Shown here: piece by piece, positions 1 through 9,801 of the stretch
Layout of the letters: each line of letters opens with the position of its first letter
How positions within the stretch are numbered: the first letter of the stretch is position 1
From: Pseudoalteromonas luteoviolacea
GTDB lineage: Bacteria > Pseudomonadota > Gammaproteobacteria > Enterobacterales > Alteromonadaceae
Length of the DNA: 64,000 bases
Reading direction: 5' to 3'
NCBI RefSeq assembly: GCF_018100925.1
Contig: NZ_JAGJEH010000011.1
Coordinates: 1-64,000, forward strand
Program-made: the position numbers and the translations under genes
Notes under the pieces: model-generated
What the model was told of the DNA's origin: nothing
What the model saw: only the letters and a program-made list of their open reading frames with translations
Database searches by the model: none

Positions 1-172
1 GACCTTCACTTTGCTTCTTGCTTTTCAGCGTGTTGTTCCGTGTCAGTGGGTGCGCATTATAGGGGGATTTGAGATTGACGCAAGCGTTTTTTTGATAAAA
101 ATACAAAAAAACGCTCAACAGAACAAAACACAACCAAAACACGTGATTTCAGCTTGTTTTTTGAACAAAAAG

Positions 173-1675
173 CTATTCACTTTCTACATTTAGAAGCCAC
201 CCACACTTTTCTTGGTATCGCGCTTCTTGTTCTAGTTCACTGCACATAAGAGGATGTGCATCTAACCAACTTTTAGGCATCGTGAGTGTCAGCGTTTCCG
301 GCTCTGAAGCCGTCAGGAATAGTTCTGGTAAAACATCATCCTGTCGACGCATAGATAAAATCACACCTATGCGGAGCAATCGGATCAAGACTTCCGCTAA
401 ATGTTGATTAACACCCAACTTAGAAAACGAATCGGTATCTATATCAAGACGATGGCAGCTCACTAAAGCCGCAATAAGCTGTTTTTGCGCACGTGTATAC
501 CCGGGCATTACACTATTATTCAGTATATATGCACTATGAAGGTGATACTCTTTGAAGTCGATCAATAAGCCAATTTCATGCATCACAGATGCAGCTTTAA
601 GCGCGTCACTGCCAAAACGCATGTCTACAGACCAGTACCCTTGTAGCTGCTTTAAGAAACCATTACTAATTTCAAAAACTCGCTGTGCTTGTAAATTATC
701 TACATGGTAACGTGCCATAAAACAGTTGAGAGTACGCTTTCGAATGTCCGCAACACTCAAGTCTTCAATCATACTGTACAATACACCTTCACGCAGTGCA
801 CCGCCCGCCAAACCCATATATTCAATTTCTAAAGATTCAAACAAGGCAATTAAAATTGCGAGGCCTGATACAAATACTAAGCGTCTTTCCTCACTCAACC
901 CTGGGAGGTCGAGCTGTGGGATTGTTTTGCATTCGCTCGCAAGCGCCTTGATATCGTATAACTTGTCCAGTGATAGATATTCATCTAGACCTAGTGCCGA
1001 GAAAATTTCCTGAATTGCCTGTACCGTACCCGAAGCGCCTATCGCGAGCTCCCAACCAACCTGTTGAAATGCGGTGACATGAGGAGCAATTGTATTTTTT
1101 GCCGCAGCGATGGCGCTGGCAAAGTTTTCTTCACTTAACTGGTCATCTTTAAAAAACTTTTCTAGGTAAGTAACACATCCCATATTCAGGCTGTGGTAAA
1201 CCTCCGCATCAAAGCCTCTACCTATGACAACCTCTGTACTTGCGCCACCAATATCCACAACCAGTTGCTTGCCGTGACATGCCGATGTATGGGCCACACC
1301 TTTATAGATCGTACAAGCTTCAAGTTCACCACTAATAATTTCTATTTTATGGTTCAGTATACTTTGTGCTCGCTGTTTAAATTCATCAGCATTCACAGCC
1401 AAGCGCAATGTCGCTGTTGCAACAATCTTTATATTTTGCGCTGGAATATCCTGCAGTCGCTCAGCAAATAAAGACAGACATTCCCACCCACGCTCCATCG
1501 CTTCTTGTGATAAAACATTTTGTTCATTTAGCCCGGCAGCTAACCTAACTTTGCGTTTCACTCGGCCAATTGTATGGACTCCCCCTGCCATGTGCTTTGC
1601 AATAAGCATATGAAAACTATTAGAGCCCAAATCAATGACGGCATATACATTATTTAGTGGTGAGTTGTATCCCAC
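173..1675 (-). CDS. gppA: Exopolyphosphatase / guanosine-5'-triphosphate,3'-diphosphate pyrophosphatase (Ppx/GppA family)
   Basis: Hydrolyses pppGpp to ppGpp and/or releases phosphate from polyphosphate in the cytoplasm, linking the stringent response to phosphate stores. The 500-residue protein has the actin-like phosphate loops of the family: IDLGSNSFHMLI near residue 14 and VVDIGGASTEVVIG near residue 138. It also has a C-terminal HD-like helical domain (VMHEIGLLIDF). Length fits GppA (about 494 in E. coli). The start is a GTG preceded by GAGG with an 8-nt spacer. It lies 30 bp downstream of rhlB on the same strand, as in enteric bacteria, so the two are probably co-transcribed. The Ppx versus GppA choice rests on the rhlB synteny. 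Confidence 0.9.
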   Translation of the reverse strand: MGYNSPLNNVYAVIDLGSNSFHMLIAKHMAGGVHTIGRVKRKVRLAAGLNEQNVLSQEAMERGWECLSLFAERLQDIPAQNIKIVATATLRLAVNADEFKQRAQSILNHKIEIISGELEACTIYKGVAHTSACHGKQLVVDIGGASTEVVIGRGFDAEVYHSLNMGCVTYLEKFFKDDQLSEENFASAIAAAKNTIAPHVTAFQQVGWELAIGASGTVQAIQEIFSALGLDEYLSLDKLYDIKALASECKTIPQLDLPGLSEERRLVFVSGLAILIALFESLEIEYMGLAGGALREGVLYSMIEDLSVADIRKRTLNCFMARYHVDNLQAQRVFEISNGFLKQLQGYWSVDMRFGSDALKAASVMHEIGLLIDFKEYHLHSAYILNNSVMPGYTRAQKQLIAALVSCHRLDIDTDSFSKLGVNQHLAEVLIRLLRIGVILSMRRQDDVLPELFLTASEPETLTLTMPKSWLDAHPLMCSELEQEARYQEKCGWLLNVESE

Positions 1676-1705
1676 GCTTGTAACCTCTACTTACCTTTAC
1701 TGCTT

Positions 1706-2989
1706 TTAACTGTGCTTAGGCGATGACTTTTGGTAATTACCTTGACGTCTAGAATTACCACGCTTCCTTTGACCAGCAGGATAGTTTCTACGATGCTGCT
1801 TTACTGGCGCTTTTAAATCATCCAGAAGTGCAGACTTATCGTAGTGAGAAATGGGAATAGCATGTTCAATATACTCTTCTATCTCATGTAAGTTGTATGC
1901 ATACTGCTCACACGCAAAACTAATTGCATGCCCAGAAGCACCAGCTCGCCCTGTACGCCCAATGCGGTGTACGTAGTCTTCTCTGTCATCTGGTAAATCA
2001 AAGTTAAATACATGACTGACTTCAGGAATGTGCAATCCTCGAGCAGCAACATCTGTTGCTACAAGCAAATCTAAATCACCTTTAGTGAACTTAGTTAAGA
2101 TTGACAACCGCTTCTTTTGATTCACATCACCTGTTAATAAGCCAACTCGATGCCCATCAGCTTTTAGCCATTCGTACACGTTTTCACAACTATGCTTGGT
2201 ATTAGCAAACACGATTGCTTTATCTGGCCACTCTTCCTCGATTAGCGTTAAAAGTAAAGGCAATTTGTCCTCTTGTGAGGGTTGAAATAATTCTTCTTGA
2301 ATTCGTTTGCCAGTTTTAACATCAGGTTCTATTTGAACATGTACCGGGTTGTGCATGTGCTCAAATGCCAACTCTTGAACTCGATAAGACAGCGTCGCAG
2401 AGAAAAGTAGGTTCATGCGATCTTGCGTACCAGGCATGCGATTAAACAAATAACGTATGTCTTTAATAAAACCAAGATCAAACATACGGTCTGCTTCATC
2501 TAATACAACAACCTCTATACTATTTAGGTTAAAAGCCCCCTGTTTATAGAAGTCAATGAGCCTTCCCGTAGTGCCAATTAAAATATCAACACCTTTTTCT
2601 AGCTGTGCCCGTTGTTTTTCATATTCTTCGCCACCATATACTAGTCCTAGTTTTAAATTACAGTGCGGTGCGATGATTTGAGCATCTTTGTGAATTTGTA
2701 TTGCAAGCTCTCGTGTCGGAGCCATTATAATGGCACGCGGCTGTACCGAAGTTTGCTGCTCTGGTTGCGATTGCATTAAACGATGACAAGTCGCTGTCAG
2801 GAACGCCAATGTTTTACCCGTTCCTGTTTGCGCTTGACCCGCAATGTCCCTGCCTTCACATACGTAAGGCATACACTTTGCTTGAATTGGCGTACAATAT
2901 TCGAAGCCATTCGCTGTTAAACCGGCGACCACTTCCGGTGCTAAAGCAAAGTCTGAAAATTTCGTGTTGGTCAAATGTGTCTTAGTCAT
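1706..2989 (-). CDS. rhlB: ATP-dependent RNA helicase RhlB
   Basis: DEAD-box RNA helicase that unwinds structured RNA for the RNase E degradosome. The 427-residue protein shows the Q motif (TPIQA, about residue 34), Walker A AQTGTGKT, PTRELA, VLDEADRM, SATLS and HRIGRTGRAG in order. The N-terminus (MTKTHLTNTKFSDFAL) is nearly identical to E. coli RhlB, which sets it apart from other DEAD-box paralogs. The tail after residue 390 is rich in Arg/Lys/Gln, typical of an RNA-binding extension. It is divergent from trxA with a 92-bp gap and leads into gppA, the conserved gppA-rhlB-trxA-rho neighbourhood. Confidence 0.95.
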   Translation of the reverse strand: MTKTHLTNTKFSDFALAPEVVAGLTANGFEYCTPIQAKCMPYVCEGRDIAGQAQTGTGKTLAFLTATCHRLMQSQPEQQTSVQPRAIIMAPTRELAIQIHKDAQIIAPHCNLKLGLVYGGEEYEKQRAQLEKGVDILIGTTGRLIDFYKQGAFNLNSIEVVVLDEADRMFDLGFIKDIRYLFNRMPGTQDRMNLLFSATLSYRVQELAFEHMHNPVHVQIEPDVKTGKRIQEELFQPSQEDKLPLLLTLIEEEWPDKAIVFANTKHSCENVYEWLKADGHRVGLLTGDVNQKKRLSILTKFTKGDLDLLVATDVAARGLHIPEVSHVFNFDLPDDREDYVHRIGRTGRAGASGHAISFACEQYAYNLHEIEEYIEHAIPISHYDKSALLDDLKAPVKQHRRNYPAGQRKRGNSRRQGNYQKSSPKHS

Positions 2990-3081
2990 AGCAATAAAGC
3001 ATAACGTTTAAACTTGCAATAAGAAACAAGAGTGTTTAAATACGCACTAAATAATTCGCCAAATTTCTATCGGAGAACGTA

Positions 3082-3408
3082 ATGAGCGACAAAATAATTC
3101 AATTAACTGACGATAGCTTTGAAGCTGACGTACTAAATGCAACAAGCCCAGTTCTTGTGGACTTTTGGGCAGAGTGGTGTGGTCCATGTAAAATGATCGC
3201 GCCAATTCTTGATGAAGTAGCTGATGAATTTGATGGTAAAGTGAAGATTGCCAAGCTGAACATAGACCAAAACTCTGGTACACCAGGTAAGTTTGGTATT
3301 CGTGGTATTCCTACGCTACTTCTTTTCAAAGATGGCGCAGTTGCTGCAACTAAGGTTGGCGCACTATCTAAATCTCAACTGGTTGAGTTCTTAAACGAAA
3401 ACGTTTAA
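3082..3408 (+). CDS. trxA: Thioredoxin 1
   Basis: Small cytoplasmic dithiol oxidoreductase that reduces protein disulfides using electrons from thioredoxin reductase. The 108-residue protein carries the canonical active site EWCGPCKM (C33 and C36) and the cis-proline segment RGIPTLLLF. Its length matches E. coli TrxA. A GGAG sequence about 7 nt upstream supports the ATG. It is followed by a strong intrinsic terminator and then by rho, so trxA is probably a monocistronic unit. Confidence 0.97.
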   Translation: MSDKIIQLTDDSFEADVLNATSPVLVDFWAEWCGPCKMIAPILDEVADEFDGKVKIAKLNIDQNSGTPGKFGIRGIPTLLLFKDGAVAATKVGALSKSQLVEFLNENV

Positions 3409-3417
3409 AAAAATATT

Positions 3418-3448
3418 AAAAACCCAAATACTGCGTATTTGGGTTTTT
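3418..3448 (+). terminator. Intrinsic terminator of trxA
   Basis: A perfect 12-bp stem (AAACCCAAATAC / GTATTTGGGTTT) with a TGC loop ends in a T-run, 10 nt after the trxA stop. The A-rich left flank makes it potentially bidirectional. Confidence 0.85.
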
Positions 3449-3616
3449 ACTTTTGCTGACTAGCGACAACTGAAAGATAAATGGATTTATTTTTTGTATA
3501 AAGACTGGACGACTCGCTAGCTAGCTGCTAACTTATAGAGCCACTAACCTTTTATCGAATATCAACTCAATCCCTCGTGCGACGAGAAGACAACGTTAAT
3601 TAAAGAACCCACCAAT

Positions 3617-4876
3617 ATGCATTTACGCGAACTTAAAGACAAGTCAATAAATGAGCTTGTAAAACTTGCCGAGTCAATGGGACTCGAAAACGTAGCCCGT
3701 CTAAGAAAACAAGATATAATCTTTGCGATTTTGAAAGCGCACGCAAAGAGCGGCGAAAACATCTATGGCGGCGGTGTTTTAGAAATTCTCCAGGACGGTT
3801 TTGGCTTTTTACGCTCTTCCGAAGCTTCATACCTAGCGGGGCCGGATGACATCTATGTATCGCCGAGTCAGATCAGACGCTTTAGTTTGCGTACTGGTGA
3901 TTCAATTAGCGGTCTTATCCGTCCACCTAAAGATGGCGAACGTTACTTTGCACTGTTGAAAGTAAATGAAGTCAACTTTGATAAGCCAGAAAACTCTCGA
4001 ACTAAGATCCTATTTGAAAACTTAACGCCAATTCACGCGAATGAACGTTTAGTTATGCAACGTGGTAACGGTAGTACTGAAGATATCACAGCTCGAGTTT
4101 TAGACCTTGCTTCACCAATTGGTAAAGGTCAACGTGCACTAATCGTTGCACCACCAAAAGCTGGTAAAACAATGTTGCTACAAAACATTGCGCAGTCTAT
4201 CTCTTACAACAACCCAGACGCGACATTAATGGTACTACTGATCGACGAACGTCCAGAAGAAGTAACAGAAATGCAGCGTTTAGTACAAGGTGAAGTGGTT
4301 GCTTCAACCTTCGATGAGCCAGCGAGCCGTCACGTACAGGTTGCTGAAATGGTGATTGAAAAAGCAAAACGCCTTGTAGAGCATAAAAAAGACGTGGTGA
4401 TTCTACTTGATTCAATCACACGTTTGGCACGTGCTTACAACACGGTTATTCCTTCTTCTGGTAAGGTATTGACTGGTGGTGTTGATGCTAACGCACTACA
4501 TAAGCCAAAGCGTTTCTTCGGTGCTGCACGTAATGTAGAAGAAGGCGGTAGCTTAACCATTATTGCAACAGCACTTATTGATACTGGTTCTAAGATGGAT
4601 GAAGTCATCTACGAAGAATTTAAAGGTACTGGTAACATGGAATTGCACTTAAATCGTAAGATTGCTGAAAAGCGTGTATTCCCTGCAATAGACTTCAACC
4701 GTTCAGGTACACGTCGTGAAGAACTACTGACTAAGCCTGATGAACTACAGAAGATGTGGATCTTACGCAAGATTGTACATGAAATGAGTGAAATAGATGC
4801 GATGGAGTTTTTAATCGATAAACTCTCAATGAGTAAAACAAACGATGAGTTTTTTGACTCCATGAAACGCAAATAG
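3617..4876 (+). CDS. rho: Transcription termination factor Rho
   Basis: Hexameric RNA-dependent ATPase that translocates along nascent RNA and releases RNA polymerase. The 419 residues match E. coli Rho length. The N-terminal helical and cold-shock-like RNA-binding domain includes GFGFLRS (about residue 62). The P-loop is APPKAGKT (K184), followed by LLIDERPEEV and the LLDSITRLARAYN Walker B region. The 168-bp leader after the trxA terminator could hold the autoregulatory rho leader, but no structure there is clear to me. It ends in its own intrinsic terminator. Confidence 0.97.
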   Translation: MHLRELKDKSINELVKLAESMGLENVARLRKQDIIFAILKAHAKSGENIYGGGVLEILQDGFGFLRSSEASYLAGPDDIYVSPSQIRRFSLRTGDSISGLIRPPKDGERYFALLKVNEVNFDKPENSRTKILFENLTPIHANERLVMQRGNGSTEDITARVLDLASPIGKGQRALIVAPPKAGKTMLLQNIAQSISYNNPDATLMVLLIDERPEEVTEMQRLVQGEVVASTFDEPASRHVQVAEMVIEKAKRLVEHKKDVVILLDSITRLARAYNTVIPSSGKVLTGGVDANALHKPKRFFGAARNVEEGGSLTIIATALIDTGSKMDEVIYEEFKGTGNMELHLNRKIAEKRVFPAIDFNRSGTRREELLTKPDELQKMWILRKIVHEMSEIDAMEFLIDKLSMSKTNDEFFDSMKRK

Positions 4877-4905
4877 AAAAAACCTGCTTCGGCAGGTTTT
4901 TTTTT
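4877..4905 (+). terminator. Intrinsic terminator of rho
   Basis: The stem CCTGC / GCAGG closes a TTCG tetraloop, is flanked by an A-run and a run of eight or more T, and starts directly after the rho stop codon. This is a textbook Rho-independent terminator. Confidence 0.92.
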
Positions 4906-5007
4906 ACCCTTCTTCAACTTGGATTTAGCTCTAATTTAGACTATACCTATTAATCTAATTGGAAAAAGTTTCTAGTTTTTAAACTCATAGAAAGGAGTAT
5001 CAAGTAT

Positions 5008-6285
5008 ATGCGTTTAAACGTCGGTGTCATTAGTACCACGTGCGCCAACATTGTTATCACAGTACTTTGCGCTGTTTATTTTGATTTTACTTTAACAGCC
5101 ACACTTCTCTTATGTACCTTAATGCTCCTTAGCGCCGTGCTTATTTATTTCACGATTTCAAAGTACATCAATAAGGGGAATTATCTTGATGACCTAATTA
5201 ATGCGCTGCTATCAGAAACTCACATTGACCTAACTTACCGATTTGATGATCAAGATAAAAAGCTCCCCCCAGCTTGTTTGGCTCTCAATGCCGGACTCGC
5301 AACCATAGAGCATTTGATCTGCGAAGTGTATACCTGCTCGGCTAGGTTGGGTCCTATGGCTGATGACCTTAGGGATACGTACGCTTCCATGACTCAAAAA
5401 GCAACTATTCAACATGCACATGGTGCAGATTTAGCTGAATCGATAAACCGTATGTTAGTTGTTTCCAGAGAGCTGGATGAGAACCTAGAAAAAATCTACA
5501 ACTCTGTCGAAAGCGCAACCGAAGCAGTCAAGAAAACGAGAATTGATACCGATAAAAGCCAAGAAAGCTTGCTCAGCCTTGCTAACCATATTCGTCAAAC
5601 TAGCCAACAAATTGAAGTGTTAAAAGCAGATAGCGATTCAATTAGTGCCGTGATAGATGTCATCAACTCAATTGCCGAACAAACTAATTTATTGGCATTA
5701 AATGCCGCCATTGAAGCTGCACGCGCAGGGGAGCAAGGGCGTGGTTTCGCAGTTGTTGCAGATGAAGTGAGAAACTTAGCTGCTCGAACAAGCCAATCTA
5801 CGCAGGAAGTACGCACTATGGTCAGCAAGATCCAAGCGGGTACAGATAGCGCCCACTCTTTAATGTTGCTCGCTTTAGAAGAAACAGATAAAACAGTTCA
5901 ATTATCAGAGGCGTCAACCAGAGAAGTGGATCAAATAGAGCATGCAATGTTAGATATTAACGCTATGTCTCACAGCATTCATACTCAGGTATCCCAACAA
6001 AAAGAAGTTTCGGACGAGGCTCAATCAAGTATTGAGTCCATGGTTGAGCTCAACTCTGACGCATTATCTAGCTCTAAAATTCAGGCTGTATCGAGCAAGG
6101 ACCTACTGAATTTGTCTTCAAGCATCCACGAAAAGCTGAGTATATTTAAAACCGAAACGCCCGAACCAGATTTAGATCCTCGAGTTGATAAAAGTCGTGC
6201 GCATCAGCCTGCAACCAGTATTGAAAAAGCGCAAACGATGCACATCGAGGAAGATCAAGAATCAAGTGATATCGAACTGTTCTGA
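5008..6285 (+). CDS. Methyl-accepting chemotaxis protein lacking a periplasmic sensor domain
   Basis: Chemoreceptor that would signal to CheA/CheW. The 425-residue protein has two closely spaced hydrophobic segments (about residues 7-25 and 28-50) with almost no loop between them. A HAMP-like linker follows, then a coiled coil holding the conserved signalling tip (IAEQTNLLALNAAIEAARAG, then GRGFAVVADEVRNLA). No ligand-binding domain is visible, so it may sense through the membrane or cytoplasm, or pair with another receptor. AAGGAG upstream of the ATG supports the start. Its 3' end overlaps the convergent hybrid kinase by 24 bp. Confidence 0.88.
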   Translation: MRLNVGVISTTCANIVITVLCAVYFDFTLTATLLLCTLMLLSAVLIYFTISKYINKGNYLDDLINALLSETHIDLTYRFDDQDKKLPPACLALNAGLATIEHLICEVYTCSARLGPMADDLRDTYASMTQKATIQHAHGADLAESINRMLVVSRELDENLEKIYNSVESATEAVKKTRIDTDKSQESLLSLANHIRQTSQQIEVLKADSDSISAVIDVINSIAEQTNLLALNAAIEAARAGEQGRGFAVVADEVRNLAARTSQSTQEVRTMVSKIQAGTDSAHSLMLLALEETDKTVQLSEASTREVDQIEHAMLDINAMSHSIHTQVSQQKEVSDEAQSSIESMVELNSDALSSSKIQAVSSKDLLNLSSSIHEKLSIFKTETPEPDLDPRVDKSRAHQPATSIEKAQTMHIEEDQESSDIELF

Positions 6286-9111
6286 ATAGGACTGTACTTT
6301 AAGCTCATCGCACAAAATCAAAAATAAGTCTTGGTATTGTGCGCTGTTTTGCTCTTTTAATGCTTGTTCGAACTGCTTCGCAATATCTGCAATTGGTGTA
6401 AAACCAAATACGGATGCCGCACCTGCTATTTTATGACAGTGGTACTGTAACCCGTCATAGTCATTTTCCTGCCACAAATCTATTAACTTGTAGCGCTCTT
6501 GTTCTAGAGTAGAAGCAAAGCTCTGTTTTAGATCCGTCATATCCAAGCTCATATCTGTATCATTGAACTTTTCAACGTATTCACCCAGCTCGGCATGCAA
6601 TACCTCAACTAGCTTGTTGTGTTCAATCGGTTTACTTAGATGGCCATCAAAACCATAATCCAGATAATAACTGATCTCGTGTTCCATTACGTTTGCCGTC
6701 AACGCATAGACAGGCCCTTCAAACCCGGCTTGACGCAATAATTTTAAAGCCTCTAAACCATCCATTTCAGGCATTTGTATATCCATAAGCACTAAATCTG
6801 GAAAGCTGCTCAGGCACTTTTCAACCGCCTGCCGCCCATCGACTGCGGACTCAACCTTAACACCTAGCTGACGTAAAATCCGCTCGAACAATGCGCGGTT
6901 ATCATCATGGTCTTCAGCCACTAACACTTCGCCATTAAACATCGCTCCTAGCCCTATTTGTGGTATCCGCTCTGATACCGCATAGCTTGATGCATTCAAA
7001 CGCGTACATGGCAGCCAAAAAGAAAATTGACTGCCTACATGTTGCTCACTGACAACCCGGATTGTCCCTCCCATCATATTTGCCAGTTGCTGTGACAGGC
7101 TTAACCCTAACCCGGAGCCACCAAAACGTCTTGTAATACTATTATCGCCTTGCTGAAAGTAGTCGAAAATCTTATCTAGCTGCGATTGAGGCATACCTAT
7201 GCCCGTATCACTTACCGTAAATAGTAGTCCATTCTCAGAGTATTCCGCTATTAATTCAACATGACCTTCACGGGTAAACTTAATCGCATTGCTCAATAAG
7301 TTGATAAGTACTTGTTTGACCCGAACGTAATCTAAGCAGACCAGACACGGGCTATCTAACTGGTGGTCAACGATCAGTTCGAGGGACTTTTCCATACAAG
7401 GGTGATGGAACATATCGGTGACATCAGTTAGCAATGACTCAACATTAAACTCTGTCATCTCCAGTTCTAACTGCTCAGCTTCTATTTTGCTAAGGTCCAG
7501 CACATCGCTAATTAACTCCTTTAAATGTTCCCCCTGCCGCACGAGCACTTCCAGTGGCTCCTTTAGCTCAATGTTACCCTGATTTTCACGTAGCATGTTT
7601 TCACTATAGCCAAGAATAGCGGTAAGTGGTGTTCTGATCTCGTGGCTAATATTGGCTAAAAATTGGCTTTTTATCTGGTTAGCACTTCGCAGCTGATCTG
7701 CTGTTTTTTGTAATTCTGCGGTACGCTGTGCGACTTCATGACGAAGGTCCAATTTGGCTTTGCGTTCGATACTGCGCCGATACCATGCAACCAAAGCCAA
7801 AAATGCAAAGCCAATAACTAAGCAACTCATCCAAATTAACTGTTGTTGCTGTTGCCGCTTCAGCACTTGAAGTTGTTGATCCTGTTTCAATTGTGCCAAT
7901 TCTCGACTCAACTCACTTTCTTCAAATTGAGTTTGGTACTTTTCAGCTTCTTCTAATAGGGTTTGATTTAACAGCTCAGCACGCCCTTTGTTATATTCTG
8001 CCAATATGGACAGTGCCTGTGCAGTTTCCCCCTGAGCAGATTTGGCCAACGCAAGTAACGACATCGCTTTGTACTCACGTAAAGTTGCACCTAACTTTTT
8101 ACTTATTTCCATACTGCGTTGTGAAGACTCCATAGCAGATAAGGTGCGACCATTAATTAAATCGAGTTGTGCCCGCACGTGCAACGCTTCTGACATATTA
8201 GATAAATTTCCCGATTTTTCTGCGTAATAAACCGCAAAATTCACCTCTGCTTCCGCTCGCTCTACCTCTTCGAGGGCAACGCTGACTTTTGCTAAGTTGG
8301 TATATTCGTATGACAAGTGTTTAATATCATTTGCAGCCTCATAGTAGTCGACGGCTTGTTGCAATAGCACACGTGCCTCTTCATAGCGCCCTGTTTGAGT
8401 ATATACCACCCCCAAGTTTGCTTGAGAGAGCGCTAGGCCATAACTGTCTGAAAGCTCATTAAAAAGCTTGATTGCTTTAGCAAGTAATTCCTCCGCTTTT
8501 TCATAGCGCAGTAAGCGAATATACACACCAGCAATATTTAGGATAATATCTGCTTCGTCCTGCTCATTGCCATGTGTTTGATAAAGTGAATACGCCTGCG
8601 TAAAGGAAGACAATGCATTGACTAAGTCATGCATTTTCAAATACGACAAGCCTAAATTATTTTGAATATGCGCAATCTCTATTGCCGGCATGTGTGATTG
8701 TGCAAGGATCAGTGCTCTGGCATACTCTTTCTGTGACGCGGCAAATCCACCGGAGTGATACCAGCCAATTCCTTGCATTTTAATTGCCTGAAACAGCAAT
8801 TCAGGGGAGTGCTCTGCGTTAACCGCAAGCTCTAGCTCTTTAAAGTACCCAATACCATCATTCAAATGCCCTGCTTCAAAGGCAAGCTTCCCCATTTGTT
8901 TTAACAAAGCTCTTCTTTGCTCTGACACCAATTGAGGATGACTCAGTAGTTGCTCCGCGGCCATTTTTTGCTCTTGCCAACGCTCTAGCTGAGCAATATT
9001 TTCCATTTGCTGCTCCAGTGACCGTATATCACTTAAAGGCTGTGATGCAGTTGCCTGAATACCTAAACTCAGTATCACTATCAACATGCAACATGTCTTT
9101 ATTAATGCCAT
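6262..9111 (-). CDS. TPR-containing hybrid sensor histidine kinase with receiver and HPt domains
   Basis: Phosphorelay sensor of 949 residues. A signal peptide (about 1-23) precedes a periplasmic TPR-type solenoid (about 60-400) and a single membrane helix (about 425-443). Then come a HisKA domain (NISHEIRTPL, H490), an HATPase domain (NLLSNAIKF, DTGIGM, GGSGLGLSLS), a receiver (LVLMDIQMPEMDG, D777) and a C-terminal HPt domain (HKIAGAASVFGF, H893). The whole relay is therefore in one chain, but the final response regulator is not next door. The layout suggests sensing of a peptide or protein in the periplasm, which is inference. It is convergent with the chemoreceptor gene, tails overlapping. 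Confidence 0.9.
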   Translation of the reverse strand: MALIKTCCMLIVILSLGIQATASQPLSDIRSLEQQMENIAQLERWQEQKMAAEQLLSHPQLVSEQRRALLKQMGKLAFEAGHLNDGIGYFKELELAVNAEHSPELLFQAIKMQGIGWYHSGGFAASQKEYARALILAQSHMPAIEIAHIQNNLGLSYLKMHDLVNALSSFTQAYSLYQTHGNEQDEADIILNIAGVYIRLLRYEKAEELLAKAIKLFNELSDSYGLALSQANLGVVYTQTGRYEEARVLLQQAVDYYEAANDIKHLSYEYTNLAKVSVALEEVERAEAEVNFAVYYAEKSGNLSNMSEALHVRAQLDLINGRTLSAMESSQRSMEISKKLGATLREYKAMSLLALAKSAQGETAQALSILAEYNKGRAELLNQTLLEEAEKYQTQFEESELSRELAQLKQDQQLQVLKRQQQQQLIWMSCLVIGFAFLALVAWYRRSIERKAKLDLRHEVAQRTAELQKTADQLRSANQIKSQFLANISHEIRTPLTAILGYSENMLRENQGNIELKEPLEVLVRQGEHLKELISDVLDLSKIEAEQLELEMTEFNVESLLTDVTDMFHHPCMEKSLELIVDHQLDSPCLVCLDYVRVKQVLINLLSNAIKFTREGHVELIAEYSENGLLFTVSDTGIGMPQSQLDKIFDYFQQGDNSITRRFGGSGLGLSLSQQLANMMGGTIRVVSEQHVGSQFSFWLPCTRLNASSYAVSERIPQIGLGAMFNGEVLVAEDHDDNRALFERILRQLGVKVESAVDGRQAVEKCLSSFPDLVLMDIQMPEMDGLEALKLLRQAGFEGPVYALTANVMEHEISYYLDYGFDGHLSKPIEHNKLVEVLHAELGEYVEKFNDTDMSLDMTDLKQSFASTLEQERYKLIDLWQENDYDGLQYHCHKIAGAASVFGFTPIADIAKQFEQALKEQNSAQYQDLFLILCDELKVQSYSEQFDIT

Positions 9112-9179
9112 CCGTGTTAACCCTAATTTGCAATAGCGTAATATTTCATCAACAATATCTTAGGCAATGAAGATACACT

Positions 9180-9782
9180 ATGTTTACAGAACGAACAATG
9201 ACCAACCCATTACTTGATGCTATTTTTGAAATTATCACTACTGGCGAGCATTTAAAGATCCATGATCTCGCTACTCAGCTGAAGTCTAATAAAGCGCTGC
9301 CTATATTAGATCCAGACCCTCATAAAGAGTTGTTTAAGAAAAACTTTTTAATCATGAATGCGCTATATCAGCTACAAGATGAATTGCATACTTGCGGTTA
9401 TACTTTACATGTCTCAAACCTAGATATTCATATACAGCTCACACAGCCAATTGACCTCAACCTAGATGCTCAGCCACTAGAGACAAGAGATCCACTTAAA
9501 GCGTATTATTTAGATTGGAACAATTATGAAACGACAAAAGAAGAGGTTGAATCTTTATTGAGTGACTTCTGGCAAAAATACCTACATACACCTGCACGAT
9601 TGACCGATAAGGATAGAGCCAACTTACAAATTAAGTGGCAACTTCCCACTCAATACACAGCCACTCAGTTGCAAAAGCGCTGGCGACAATTAGCCATTGC
9701 CAATCATCCAGACAAAGGCGGTTGTACCGCGACCTTCCAACAACTAAAACAAGAGTATGAGCAGCTTAAGGGCACACTTTAA
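9180..9782 (+). CDS. DnaJ-related J-domain protein
   Basis: Putative co-chaperone that would stimulate an Hsp70 ATPase. The 200-residue protein has a long N-terminal DNAJ-related region (about 1-140). A C-terminal J-domain follows, with helix II, the HPD signature (residues 176-178, NHPDKGG) and a short helix III. The J-domain sits at the C-terminus rather than the usual N-terminus, as in the DnaJ-related family found in marine gammaproteobacteria. The start could be this ATG or the ATG six codons later (MTNPLLDAI); neither has a strong Shine-Dalgarno sequence. It diverges from the hybrid kinase. Confidence 0.8.
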   Translation: MFTERTMTNPLLDAIFEIITTGEHLKIHDLATQLKSNKALPILDPDPHKELFKKNFLIMNALYQLQDELHTCGYTLHVSNLDIHIQLTQPIDLNLDAQPLETRDPLKAYYLDWNNYETTKEEVESLLSDFWQKYLHTPARLTDKDRANLQIKWQLPTQYTATQLQKRWRQLAIANHPDKGGCTATFQQLKQEYEQLKGTL

Positions 9783-9801
9783 ACCGCTCATATTAACGTA
9801 A

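Noticed and set aside
1..172. Open frame of 60 codons at 11-193
   Set aside because: Overlaps the gppA stop, with a Lys/Gln-rich random-looking translation and no Shine-Dalgarno; treated as intergenic.
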